64,000 nucleotides of DNA, taken from NCBI RefSeq assembly GCF_030506285.1, contig NZ_CP119422.1, forward strand, positions 3,955,501 through 4,019,500. The letters are read 5' to 3'. The position numbers and the translations under genes are program-made. How positions within the stretch are numbered: the first letter of the stretch is position 1; the number at the start of each line of letters is the position of its first letter. The notes beneath the pieces are model-generated. The model had not been told where the DNA came from. It saw only the letters and a program-made list of their open reading frames with translations, and did not search any database. The DNA comes from Catalinimonas niigatensis (GTDB lineage: Bacteria > Bacteroidota > Bacteroidia > Cytophagales > Cyclobacteriaceae). Of this stretch, positions 35,679 to 44,411 are shown in pieces.

Positions 35679-37578
35679 TATCCTCTCTTTTCTTAAAACT
35701 GTCAAACCCTTTGACCTGCTGCCCGAGGAAGTGCTGACAGGGATTGTAGATTTGTTGCAGGAAGTGTACCATACAAAAGAAACAGTAATCTATCACCAGG
35801 AAAAAACGAAAATGAAAGGGATAGATATCATTGTAGAAGGAGAATACGAAGCATTCTTCTACGATAGCGGACAAAACAAAAGGCTGGTGGAGCAATATAC
35901 AAAAGGCTTCTGCTACGGAGGTATCTCTGTTTTGCTGAATAAGAAAAAATCCATTCGCACCGTCATTGCCAAGAAGGGCACGCTGGTTTATTTCCTGCAT
36001 CGCAATGACTTCAAGGCCTTATGCCGGGCTTACGATGCGTTTTTTCATCATTTTACTGCCGAATTTGGCAGGCGTATGCTCAATGATGAATATGCCCACT
36101 TTGTCAAACAGACACATACTTTTGAAGAAAACTACATTGCTTCCGATCAGATGTACTCCCGTAAAATTGAATCGGTCAGCCCAAGAGAAATCATTGCCTG
36201 CAACAGCCAGACGCCTATTTATCAGGTAGCCCGGCTTATGGGGGAACAAAAGACGAGCTGTCTCTTTGTAAAGAATGAACAACAGCAAATCATCGGATAT
36301 GTGACAGATATTTCACTTAGGGATAATGTGATTGCACAGCAAAGAGATGGGCAACTGCCTGTCATCCAGGTAATGGACAACCCTATCGTATCCATTGATG
36401 ATCAGAAATATGTTTATGAGGCCATCCTACTCATGTTCAGTGCCAAAATCCGCTACCTGCTGATAGAGCGGAATGGAGAATTTACAGGTTTCCTGAGCCG
36501 CAACAGATTACTCAGTGAGCAGGCGCAATCGCCCTTTGTATTTATACAATCCGTAAAGTTGGCGATTACCGTGGAAGAGCTGGAGGAGAAATGGCGTAAA
36601 GTTCCGGAAATCGTATATCAACTACTAAGCCGTGGGGTGAAGGCTGAAATTGTCAATCAGGTAATTACAACAGTCTCCGATGCAATTCTGGTCAAAGTGA
36701 TAGAAGGGGTGATTGGTGAAATTGGTGAGCCACCTGCCAAATTTGTATTTATGGCCCTGGGTAGTGAAGGCCGTAAGGAACAAACCCTGAAAACCGATCA
36801 GGACAATGCCATTATTTATGAAGACAAAGCCAACGAACATCGGGAAGAGGTGAGGAAGTACTTCCTTGAATTTGCCGAGATAGTCTCTGCCCGGCTGGAT
36901 CAAATAGGCTTTAGCTTTTGCACCGGAGGCTTTATGGCCAAAAACCCTAAGTGGACGCACTCGCTTTCGCATTGGAAAAGGAATTACACCGAATGGATTT
37001 CCGAAGCCATTCCAGAGACAGTGATCAATATCTCTACTTTTTTTGACTGCCGCTTTTTGTACGGTGAAGGGGCCATCATGGATGAGCTCAAGACTTTTCT
37101 GGATCAGGAACTGCAAAAACCGCTGGAAAGATTCTTCTACCACATCGGTAAAAATGCACTGCAATATGAGCCTCCGCTGACTTTCTTTAAAAATATCAAA
37201 ACTTATCAGGAAGGAGAGCGGGAAGTGTTCAACATCAAAAAAACGATGACGCCCATTGTGGATCTGGTGAGGGTGTTTGCCTTAAAACACCGAATTTATA
37301 AGACCAATACCGGCGAACGTATAGAGGCTTTGCGGGAGAAGAAGGTGTTTACAGAAAAGGAATACCACGAACTAATACAATCTTACTACTACCTGATGGG
37401 TATGCGCCTGAAAAAGCAGGCGGTCCAGATCATCAATGACAGAACAGAGCCTGACAATTTGATGGATGTAAAGAGCCTGACCAAGATTGAAATGGTGACA
37501 CTAAGAGAGATTTTCAGGACCATAGAAAACTTTCAACTGAAGATCAAAATCTCATTTACCAACTCATTGTTTGGTTAA
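35671..37578 (+). CDS. Cyclic-nucleotide-binding / CBS / DUF294 putative nucleotidyltransferase
   Basis: A 635-residue cytoplasmic signalling protein. Domain order: Crp-type cyclic nucleotide-binding fold (~13-130), a pair of CBS domains (~165-285), then DUF294, a GlnD-like nucleotidyltransferase with GSEGRKEQTLKTDQDNA (364-380) carrying the GS motif and the paired acidic residues D376 and D378, and a C-terminal DUF294 helical domain. The combination suggests sensing of cyclic nucleotide and adenylates and modifying a protein or nucleotide target. No target is adjacent except the membrane exonuclease, with which it overlaps by 8 bases. The biochemical activity is not established for the family. 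Confidence 0.9.
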   Translation: MSDILSFLKTVKPFDLLPEEVLTGIVDLLQEVYHTKETVIYHQEKTKMKGIDIIVEGEYEAFFYDSGQNKRLVEQYTKGFCYGGISVLLNKKKSIRTVIAKKGTLVYFLHRNDFKALCRAYDAFFHHFTAEFGRRMLNDEYAHFVKQTHTFEENYIASDQMYSRKIESVSPREIIACNSQTPIYQVARLMGEQKTSCLFVKNEQQQIIGYVTDISLRDNVIAQQRDGQLPVIQVMDNPIVSIDDQKYVYEAILLMFSAKIRYLLIERNGEFTGFLSRNRLLSEQAQSPFVFIQSVKLAITVEELEEKWRKVPEIVYQLLSRGVKAEIVNQVITTVSDAILVKVIEGVIGEIGEPPAKFVFMALGSEGRKEQTLKTDQDNAIIYEDKANEHREEVRKYFLEFAEIVSARLDQIGFSFCTGGFMAKNPKWTHSLSHWKRNYTEWISEAIPETVINISTFFDCRFLYGEGAIMDELKTFLDQELQKPLERFFYHIGKNALQYEPPLTFFKNIKTYQEGEREVFNIKKTMTPIVDLVRVFALKHRIYKTNTGERIEALREKKVFTEKEYHELIQSYYYLMGMRLKKQAVQIINDRTEPDNLMDVKSLTKIEMVTLREIFRTIENFQLKIKISFTNSLFG

Positions 37579-37664
37579 GTTGTAACCAGTATTGTGCCAG
37601 GCAGTTTATTTGAAAGGGCTTATTCATACCGAAACCAATGCAAGGTAAATTATGTTTTGAACCC

Positions 37665-37772
37665 ATGCTAACGATAGCCTTGATCAACGCCAATTTTTGT
37701 TGCAGTTTTGGTCTAAAAAAAACAGCTTTTCGTATAAGATTTGAAAACCATCAATAAGCTTTGCGTTAGCAT
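37665..37772. promoter_or_regulatory. Widely spaced 9-bp inverted repeat upstream of the efflux operon
   Basis: ATGCTAACG (37665-37673) and CGTTAGCAT (37764-37772) are exact reverse complements, 90 bases apart, both in the gap before the RND adaptor gene; the second copy lies 36 bases before its start. This could be two half-sites for a regulator with looping, or chance. Confidence 0.3.
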
Positions 37773-37808
37773 ACTTAGTTTGCAATTTATATTTCCATTT
37801 CCATCAAG

Positions 37809-39032
37809 ATGAATGTTAAAAAATTAGCAGTATTTGCTGTAGCAGTGCTTATTTTGGGCGGAGGTTTTTTTGCCATGAAGCAATTTTCAGAGATGAAAGA
37901 ACTTCCTCCTGAAAGGCCTAAAGTTGTATCCGCCAACTATGTAAAAGTGAACCCGGTAGATTATCGCGAGGTAGATACTGAGGTAGTTGCATACGGTCGG
38001 ATCACCTCTTCCCAGACGCTCAATGTGATTGCAGAAGTAGGAGGCAGGGTGCTTCCCGGCTCAGTCCCACTCAAGCCGGGAACCAACTTCAGGCGGGGTC
38101 AGGTGCTTTGTCGCATTTACGGAGAGGAAGCCAGACTTACTTTGCAGGCCCGTAAGAGTGAGTTTCTCAACCTGATTGCTTCCAGCCTACCTGACCTTAA
38201 AATTGACTTCGCTGACAACTATGCGGAATGGCTGGCCTACTTTGAGAATATAGAAATAGATCAACCTCTAAATGAACTGCCGGAGATCAAAAGTAATAAG
38301 GTAAAGACCTTTCTGGCTACCAAAAACATTCTGCGGGACTTCTATACCATCAAAAGTATGGAAGAGAATATGCGCAAGTACACTATATATGCCCCTTATG
38401 ACGGGAGTATCACGACAGTGAATCTGGAGGTAGGTACAATCGTGAATGCCGGTACCAATATCGCCAATATCATCCGTACCGATGAGTTGGAGCTGGAAAT
38501 TCCGGTAGAGATCCATGAGGTCAAGTGGATACAGGAAGGCAGTCCGGTGGAAGTCACCTTAGAAGATGGTAGTATGAACTGGAAAGGGGAAGTTATCCGT
38601 ATTGCTGACTACGTTGATCCCAATACCCAATCTATCAATGTATATGTGAGTGTAAGTACAGCGCCAAACAGCGGCTTATATGATGGGATGTATCTAAGAA
38701 CCGTCATTCCTGGCAATCGTCTGGAAAGTGCAATGGAAGTGCCTCGTCGGGTACTCATGAATGAAAATGAAGTATTTGTGGTAGACGGAGGTGTACTCAA
38801 AACCAAAAAAGTGAATATAGAGAAAATCTCTCGCGACCAGGTACTGATCAGTCCTCTGGAAGCTGGCGGGCTAAATCAGGGCGATAGCCTGGTGATAGAA
38901 GCCCCGGCGAATGCTATAGAAAATATGAAAGTGACCTCTTTTGAGAATCAATCGCAGGGCCAGGGCGAAAATATTCCCCGAACTACCCAGAGTGATACTG
39001 CGAAACCTAAACAAACTCCTAACGCATCATGA
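37809..39032 (+). CDS. RND efflux periplasmic adaptor (membrane fusion protein)
   Basis: A 407-residue HlyD/AcrA-type adaptor. Residues 7-25 form the signal/anchor helix. The biotinyl-lipoyl half-motifs flank a helical hairpin: SSQTLNVIAEVGGRVLPGSV on the first side and YAPYDGSITTVNLEVGTIV on the second. A beta-barrel and a membrane-proximal domain follow. The C-terminal tail (Gln/Thr-rich) is low complexity. It connects the inner-membrane pump to an outer-membrane channel and shares a 4-base overlap (ATGA) with the pump gene, so it is the first gene of a three-part efflux operon. The exported compound is unknown. Confidence 0.94.
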   Translation: MNVKKLAVFAVAVLILGGGFFAMKQFSEMKELPPERPKVVSANYVKVNPVDYREVDTEVVAYGRITSSQTLNVIAEVGGRVLPGSVPLKPGTNFRRGQVLCRIYGEEARLTLQARKSEFLNLIASSLPDLKIDFADNYAEWLAYFENIEIDQPLNELPEIKSNKVKTFLATKNILRDFYTIKSMEENMRKYTIYAPYDGSITTVNLEVGTIVNAGTNIANIIRTDELELEIPVEIHEVKWIQEGSPVEVTLEDGSMNWKGEVIRIADYVDPNTQSINVYVSVSTAPNSGLYDGMYLRTVIPGNRLESAMEVPRRVLMNENEVFVVDGGVLKTKKVNIEKISRDQVLISPLEAGGLNQGDSLVIEAPANAIENMKVTSFENQSQGQGENIPRTTQSDTAKPKQTPNAS

Positions 39033-42000
39033 GGCAAATCATTGAGTTTTTTGTCCGCTTTCCCATTTGGGCCAACGCTATTTTGGCAATTATTATCATA
39101 TTTGGTACGCTGGGATTTTTGAGTATCAATATGTCTTTCTTCCCTGAGACAGAGCCACGTAACGTTTCCGTAAGGGTTACCTATCCCGGTGCTTCGCCGG
39201 AAGAAATGGAAGAAGGAATTACCATCAAGGTAGAAGAAGCTCTGAAAGGGGTGATCGGCATTGAAGAGGTTACTTCTACTTCCTCCGAAAACTCTGCTTC
39301 CATCAGAATCAGAACGATGGATGATTATGATATTGATGAAATTCTGACTGAAGTTAAAAACGCAGTGGATGGAATAAACTCCTACCCAGTGGGTGCGGAA
39401 AAGCCAGTAGTAATCAAAGATCGTTCTTTTGGTAGCACCAGAGTAGCTTTTCTTACACTCAGAGGCAGTGATAACAGTAATGTAGATCTGAAGAAGCTGA
39501 AAGAAGAAGCCGAGTTGATAGAAGATGATATCCTGAATTCAGGAGTTGTATCCCAGGTTTCTCTGTTTGGATACCCTGATCTGGAAATTTCTGTGGAAGT
39601 TTCCGAAGATGATCTTTCCCGTTACGGGCTTACCTTCAGCCAGGTAGCCAATGCTATCCGCTTCAACAACCGGGATATCTCAGGTGGAGCGATCAAAACC
39701 CTGGAAGAAGAGATCAGAATCCGGGCTAACTCCAAAGAAAACGCTCCCAATGAAATAGGAAGAATCATCCTGAGGGCTAATCCGGACGGTAGTAATCTGC
39801 TCCTACGTGATATCGCAAACCTCAAGTTGCAATTTGCCGATACACCTAACCGCTCCTACTCTAACGGACAGCGGGCGGTATCAATTAATGTTGAGAAGCT
39901 TCCTGAAGAAGACCTGCAAAAGATTTCCAACTTTATAGGAGAGTATATTGAAGAATACAATGCTGAAAGTGACAATTTTGAGCTGTTTGCCAGTTTTGAC
40001 TTCAATGATCTGCTGCAGCAGCGGGTAAGTCTGCTGATGAGTAACGGGCTGGTAGGGCTGCTTCTGGTACTGGTAGCCCTGGGACTTTTCCTGAGTTTAC
40101 GCCTTTCTTTATGGGTAGCTTTAGGTATTCCCATTTCCTTTTTAGGGATGTTTATCGTAGGGAGCATGGCAGGCATCACGATCAATATGCTTTCATTATT
40201 CGGAATGATCCTCGTAGTAGGAATTCTGGTAGATGATGGTATTGTCATCGCTGAAAATATCTATACCCATGCGGAGCGTGGTAAAAATCCCATCCGTGCG
40301 GCAGTAGACGGTACGGTAGAAATGCTGCCTTCTGTATTCACTTCCGTAGTTACGACGATCATTGCATTTATTCCTCTGATGCTGCTGGACAATGAAGGTT
40401 TTACCACCGAAATGGCAATTGTGGTTATTGGCTGTCTGGCGTTTTCATTGGTAGAAGCTTTTTTCGTGCTTCCTTCACACCTCGCTACTGGCAAGGCACT
40501 GATGAAAAAAGAAGGAAAACCCAAGAAAGATAAGATCAGAGGAGCACTGGACAAAGGTATAAAATACCTTCGTGATAATATTTATGGAAGAGCTTTACAT
40601 ACATTGATCCGTTATAAGTGGATATCGTTTACTATTCCTATCGCTATTTTCATGATGGTACTGGGCATGTTTCAGGGAGGCATTATCAAATTTACCTTCT
40701 TCCCATCCATTCCATTTGACAATTTCAATGTTTCGCTGGTACTCAAGCCCGGTACAAGAGAAACTATCACCGAAGATTACCTCAGAAGGTTTGAAAATAC
40801 GATCTGGGAGGTGAATGAAGAGATCAAAGAAGAAAGAGGAAGCGACCTCTCACTGATCAAAACGCTGGATCGTAATGTAGGGAGTGATGGAGGCAGAGGC
40901 GATGCCGAAAGAGGCGGACATACCGGTCATGTACAAGTCAATCTCATAGATATGGAAGAGATTGAAGATATCTCCAGTTTTGAAATTGCTGACCGCATTC
41001 GCAAAAAAATTGGAGCAGTACCTGAAGCGCAGAAGTTCTCGGTAGGAGGGCAGAACCGCTTTGGTAACCCTTTTGATCTGGCACTTTTAGGAAGTAACTT
41101 GGAAAATCTGATGGCGGCCAAAGAAGAAGTTAAAGCACAAATAGGAGCAATTTCTTCTCTTAAGGATATACAGGATAATACCGCATCCGGACAAAGAGAG
41201 CTACAACTCACGCTCAGACCCAAGGCCTACTTCTTAGGATTTTCTCAGCAGGATATTACCAATCAGATTCGTCAGGCCTTCTTCGGTGAAGAAGCACAAC
41301 GGCTAATCATTGGTACCGATGAAGTAAGAGTTTGGGTGCGTTATCCTGAAGAAGACCGTCTGACCATCTCACAGATGGAATCTATGAAAATCAAAGATAT
41401 CAATGGTAATGAATATCCGTTGAACGAATTGGCAGATTATGCCATTGAGCGGGGAGTCATCAATATCAACCACTTTAATGGTAAGCGGGAAGTACGCATT
41501 CTGGCTGACCTGGTTGATCCTTATGAGGCTGTTCCTCCTATTATTGAAAAAGTAGAAGAAGAAATTCTGCCACCCATTTTGGCAAAATATCCTGGTGTAA
41601 CCTACTCTTTTGAAGGCCAGCAGCGCAGATCTGCACGTACCGCAGATTCGTTTGCCAAAATTTTTCCGGTGGCATTGATTATGATGATCCTGACCATTAC
41701 ACTCTCATTCCGATCTCTGTATCAGGCAGGCTTAATCCTGCTGTTGATTCCATTGGGTTTAGTTTGTGCTGCTTTAGGACATTTCATCCATGCCCAACCG
41801 GTTTCTATCTTGAGTATATATGGAATGATCGCCTTGTCGGGGGTTATTATCAATGATGCAGTAGTCATGCTGGACAAGTACAATCGTAACCTGATGGAAG
41901 GCATGGCAGTAGAAATGGCAGCACATGATGCAGGTATATCGCGTTTTCGGGCGATTTTACTTACCTCCATTACCACGGTAGCAGGTCTTTTTCCACTGAT

Positions 42001-42256
42001 CCTGGAAAAAAGCTTTCAGGCACAGTTTCTCATTCCTATGGCCATATCCGTAGCCTATGGCGTAATGTTCGGAACACTGCTGATCCTGCTTTTCTTCCCG
42101 GTATTCATCCTGGCTTTCAACGATGTTAAATTGGGCGTAAACCGCGGACTGGCAAGGTTAGGCAAATGGATGAACCCTGAAGAACCGCTGTATATTCCCA
42201 CTGCCGAAGATGTGGAGCCAGCCATCAAAGAGAAAAGAAGGCTGCAAAGCTTATAA
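39029..42256 (+). CDS. RND-family efflux pump inner-membrane permease
   Basis: A 1075-residue AcrB-like transporter with twelve expected membrane helices, the first at residues 12-34, and two large periplasmic loops. The proton-relay aspartates of helix 4 are present in the motif GILVDDGIVIAENIYTHAERG, and the second half repeats the pattern (SGVIINDAVVMLDKYNR). The family uses proton motive force to expel hydrophobic compounds through an adaptor and TolC-like channel. It overlaps the adaptor gene by 4 bases and is followed after a strong hairpin by the tolC-like gene. Substrate specificity cannot be assigned. Confidence 0.95.
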   Translation: MRQIIEFFVRFPIWANAILAIIIIFGTLGFLSINMSFFPETEPRNVSVRVTYPGASPEEMEEGITIKVEEALKGVIGIEEVTSTSSENSASIRIRTMDDYDIDEILTEVKNAVDGINSYPVGAEKPVVIKDRSFGSTRVAFLTLRGSDNSNVDLKKLKEEAELIEDDILNSGVVSQVSLFGYPDLEISVEVSEDDLSRYGLTFSQVANAIRFNNRDISGGAIKTLEEEIRIRANSKENAPNEIGRIILRANPDGSNLLLRDIANLKLQFADTPNRSYSNGQRAVSINVEKLPEEDLQKISNFIGEYIEEYNAESDNFELFASFDFNDLLQQRVSLLMSNGLVGLLLVLVALGLFLSLRLSLWVALGIPISFLGMFIVGSMAGITINMLSLFGMILVVGILVDDGIVIAENIYTHAERGKNPIRAAVDGTVEMLPSVFTSVVTTIIAFIPLMLLDNEGFTTEMAIVVIGCLAFSLVEAFFVLPSHLATGKALMKKEGKPKKDKIRGALDKGIKYLRDNIYGRALHTLIRYKWISFTIPIAIFMMVLGMFQGGIIKFTFFPSIPFDNFNVSLVLKPGTRETITEDYLRRFENTIWEVNEEIKEERGSDLSLIKTLDRNVGSDGGRGDAERGGHTGHVQVNLIDMEEIEDISSFEIADRIRKKIGAVPEAQKFSVGGQNRFGNPFDLALLGSNLENLMAAKEEVKAQIGAISSLKDIQDNTASGQRELQLTLRPKAYFLGFSQQDITNQIRQAFFGEEAQRLIIGTDEVRVWVRYPEEDRLTISQMESMKIKDINGNEYPLNELADYAIERGVININHFNGKREVRILADLVDPYEAVPPIIEKVEEEILPPILAKYPGVTYSFEGQQRRSARTADSFAKIFPVALIMMILTITLSFRSLYQAGLILLLIPLGLVCAALGHFIHAQPVSILSIYGMIALSGVIINDAVVMLDKYNRNLMEGMAVEMAAHDAGISRFRAILLTSITTVAGLFPLILEKSFQAQFLIPMAISVAYGVMFGTLLILLFFPVFILAFNDVKLGVNRGLARLGKWMNPEEPLYIPTAEDVEPAIKEKRRLQSL

Positions 42257-42264
42257 ATTCTTTC

Positions 42265-42295
42265 AACAGCTAAGTAAGTTTGTTACTTAGCTGTT
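42265..42295 (+). promoter_or_regulatory. Perfect 13-bp hairpin between pump and tolC genes
   Basis: AACAGCTAAGTAA (42265-42277) and TTACTTAGCTGTT (42283-42295) pair perfectly around a 5-base loop, followed by TCTTATT. It lies 8 bases after the pump stop and 8 bases before the tolC start codon, so it could attenuate transcription within the operon, stabilise the pump mRNA, or limit tolC translation. Confidence 0.7.
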
Positions 42296-42303
42296 TCTTA
42301 TTA

Positions 42304-43701
42304 ATGTCAAAAACTACACATATTGTGAAGATACAAAATAAGCTATTAATCGCGCTGGGGATATTCTTGGTATCAGCGATTAGAAGTTATGCACAGGAGC
42401 CGCTTTCATTATCAGATGCCATCCAACTGGGACTGGCGAATAATTTTGACATACAGATAGAAGCCCTGAACGTAGAAATTGCCAAAAATAACAATACCTG
42501 GGGAGCGGCAGGGCGATGGCCTACGATAAGTTTTAGCATGTCTCAGAACAACAATTTCAGAGATGTACAGAATGCTGCTAACCCCTTTCAGCCTACTGGC
42601 CTTTCTATTTCTAACAGCCTTGGGCCCGGGGTAAGTGTGAGTTGGATACTTTTTGATGGATTTCGGGTACAGATCAACAGAGAACGTCTGCAAAAACTAC
42701 AGGAGCTGAGCATGGGTAATGCACAACTGGTTGTAGAAAACACAGTGCAGGCGATCATTACGCAATACTACTTTGTAAAACTGGAGCAGGAAAGACTGGA
42801 TGTGCTGGAGAAGGTATTTACGCTTTCCAAAGACCGCTATGCCTACATCAAACTAAAAGGAGAGCTGGGTAGTGCGGTTACTTTTGATGTTTTGCAGGAG
42901 CAAAATGCCTTTCTAACGGACTCTTCTAATTTTGTGACGCAGGAAGTTAACTATCTCAACGCACGTCGTACCCTGAACCTTTTTATGGGGCAACCCATCA
43001 ATACAGCCTATACGCTTACTGACAGCCTGGAAATTGACCCTACTGAGTATGACCTGGAGGTGATGTATGACAAAATGGTGACGAGTAATACCAATTTGAT
43101 GAATCAGTATCTGAATCTGGAACTGGCAAGAACTGAAACCCGCCTCGCCAAAACAGAGCTCTATCCGCGTCTGTCTCTGAATGCCAACGGATCGTATGAT
43201 CTAAGTCGACAGGATCTCTCCCAGGCACAGTTTCCGGATTTTGGCGACGCAGGAGGTAACACCCGTGAGTTGGTCACGAACCAGACTACGTCTAATTATG
43301 CGCTGGGATTTACTATCAACTACCTTTTGTTTGACGGCGGTAGGGTAAAACGTAATATACAAAATGCCTATACCACTGAGCGGATCAGCCAATTACAGAT
43401 TGACCAGCTTAAACTTAGCCTGCGCAATGACCTGATATCTACTTTTGACCTGTACAATGTACGGCAAAAGTTGCTGTCTATCTCACAGGAAAACATTCGC
43501 AGCTCTGAGCTTAACCTGGAACTGGCAGAAGAAAGATATAAAAACGGAACGATTAACTCTTTTGATTACCGTCAGATTCAGATTAATTATCTTAATACGG
43601 CGCTAGATAATGCACAGGCAAAGTACAATATGCTTGATTCAGAAACGGAGTTGCTTAGACTTACCGGAGGTATCCTGAATGAATATGAAAATTTGAATTA
43701 G
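42304..43701 (+). CDS. TolC-family outer-membrane efflux channel
   Basis: A 465-residue outer-membrane factor. After a signal region (IALGIFLVSAIRSYAQ) there are two repeats of the OEP domain with long helical hairpins (e.g. NVEIAKNNNTWGAAGRWPTI near 60, and LELARTETRLAKTELYPRLS) and the typical strand segments ISWILFDGFR and INYLLFDGGR. The family forms trimeric tunnels that complete RND pumps. It is third in the efflux operon. Start ATG 42304 is preferred over an upstream in-frame TTG because the hairpin occupies that stretch. Its TAG stop overlaps the GTG start of the next gene by one base. Confidence 0.93.
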   Translation: MSKTTHIVKIQNKLLIALGIFLVSAIRSYAQEPLSLSDAIQLGLANNFDIQIEALNVEIAKNNNTWGAAGRWPTISFSMSQNNNFRDVQNAANPFQPTGLSISNSLGPGVSVSWILFDGFRVQINRERLQKLQELSMGNAQLVVENTVQAIITQYYFVKLEQERLDVLEKVFTLSKDRYAYIKLKGELGSAVTFDVLQEQNAFLTDSSNFVTQEVNYLNARRTLNLFMGQPINTAYTLTDSLEIDPTEYDLEVMYDKMVTSNTNLMNQYLNLELARTETRLAKTELYPRLSLNANGSYDLSRQDLSQAQFPDFGDAGGNTRELVTNQTTSNYALGFTINYLLFDGGRVKRNIQNAYTTERISQLQIDQLKLSLRNDLISTFDLYNVRQKLLSISQENIRSSELNLELAEERYKNGTINSFDYRQIQINYLNTALDNAQAKYNMLDSETELLRLTGGILNEYENLN

Positions 43702-43949
43702 TGCTTTTGCGTTTATTCTTTCCAAATTCATTATTGATGGCTCTTGGTGCTTTAGGCGGTTGGAAGCCATTGTTATTGGTAGTCTTATCTGCAGTGATGA
43801 TAGGGCTGTGGCTGGCGGCACTGAGGGATATAGGGCGGAGAAATTTTAAAACTTCACTTTCCAAATGGCAATGGATAGCTATTGTTGTCTTTCTTCCGAT
43901 AGTTGGAGCATTGGCGTATATTTTCTGGGGACGTGGAGACAACACATAA
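43701..43949 (+). CDS. Small PLDc_N-domain membrane protein
   Basis: An 82-residue integral membrane protein with two hydrophobic helices (about 20-40 and 55-75) and the PLDc_N signature near the end (WIAIVVFLPIVGALAYIFWG). These short proteins are common and have no assigned role. The start is taken as GTG at 43701, overlapping the tolC stop by one base, which suggests translational coupling; ATG 43737 is an alternative that gives a 70-residue protein. Confidence 0.75.
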   Translation: MLLRLFFPNSLLMALGALGGWKPLLLVVLSAVMIGLWLAALRDIGRRNFKTSLSKWQWIAIVVFLPIVGALAYIFWGRGDNT

Positions 43950-43953
43950 AATC

Positions 43954-43961
43954 TACTTTTG
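43954..43961 (+). promoter_or_regulatory. Candidate -7 element upstream of the DoxX gene
   Basis: TACTTTTG matches TAnnTTTG and lies 24 bases before the DoxX start. No TTG at the usual -33 spacing was seen, so the call is weak. Confidence 0.3.
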
Positions 43962-43985
43962 TATATTTTTTTGTAAACTCACAAA

Positions 43986-44408
43986 ATGTTATTCATGAGT
44001 CTACTCTCATCCAATGCAAGTAAAGGACTGAATCCTCATCTAGGTTTACTCATACTTAGAATAGGCATTGGTATGATGTTTATTACACATGGGGCTCCCA
44101 AATTATGGGGCGGTCCGGAATATTGGGAAGCAATCGGCGAGAATATGAAATACTTGGGTATCACCTTTGCGCCAGTTTTCTGGGGATTTATGGCGGGCTT
44201 TGCCGAAGCTGTGGGTGGATTATGCTTAATCCTTGGTATCTTATACATCCCTGCCTGCCTTCTTTTATGCATCACCATGATTGTAGCCTCTATAAGCCAT
44301 TTGGCTGGAGGTGAGGGTATTGGAGTTGCCTCTCATGCGATTGAGGCGGCCATTCTTTTTTTAAGTCTTATCTTCATCGGCTCCGGCAAATATAGGATAG
44401 GTAAATAA
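43986..44408 (+). CDS. DoxX-family membrane protein
   Basis: A 140-residue inner-membrane protein with four predicted helices and the DoxX pattern (LLILRIGIGMMFITHGAPKL with the Gly-x-x-Phe-x-x-His-Gly signature, then FAEAVGGLCLILGI). DoxX relatives occur in thiosulfate:quinone oxidoreductase and in redox-homeostasis complexes, but most stand-alone members, like this one, have no proven role. It is followed only 3 bases later by the D-aminoacylase-like gene. Confidence 0.88.
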   Translation: MLFMSLLSSNASKGLNPHLGLLILRIGIGMMFITHGAPKLWGGPEYWEAIGENMKYLGITFAPVFWGFMAGFAEAVGGLCLILGILYIPACLLLCITMIVASISHLAGGEGIGVASHAIEAAILFLSLIFIGSGKYRIGK

Positions 44409-44411
44409 ATT

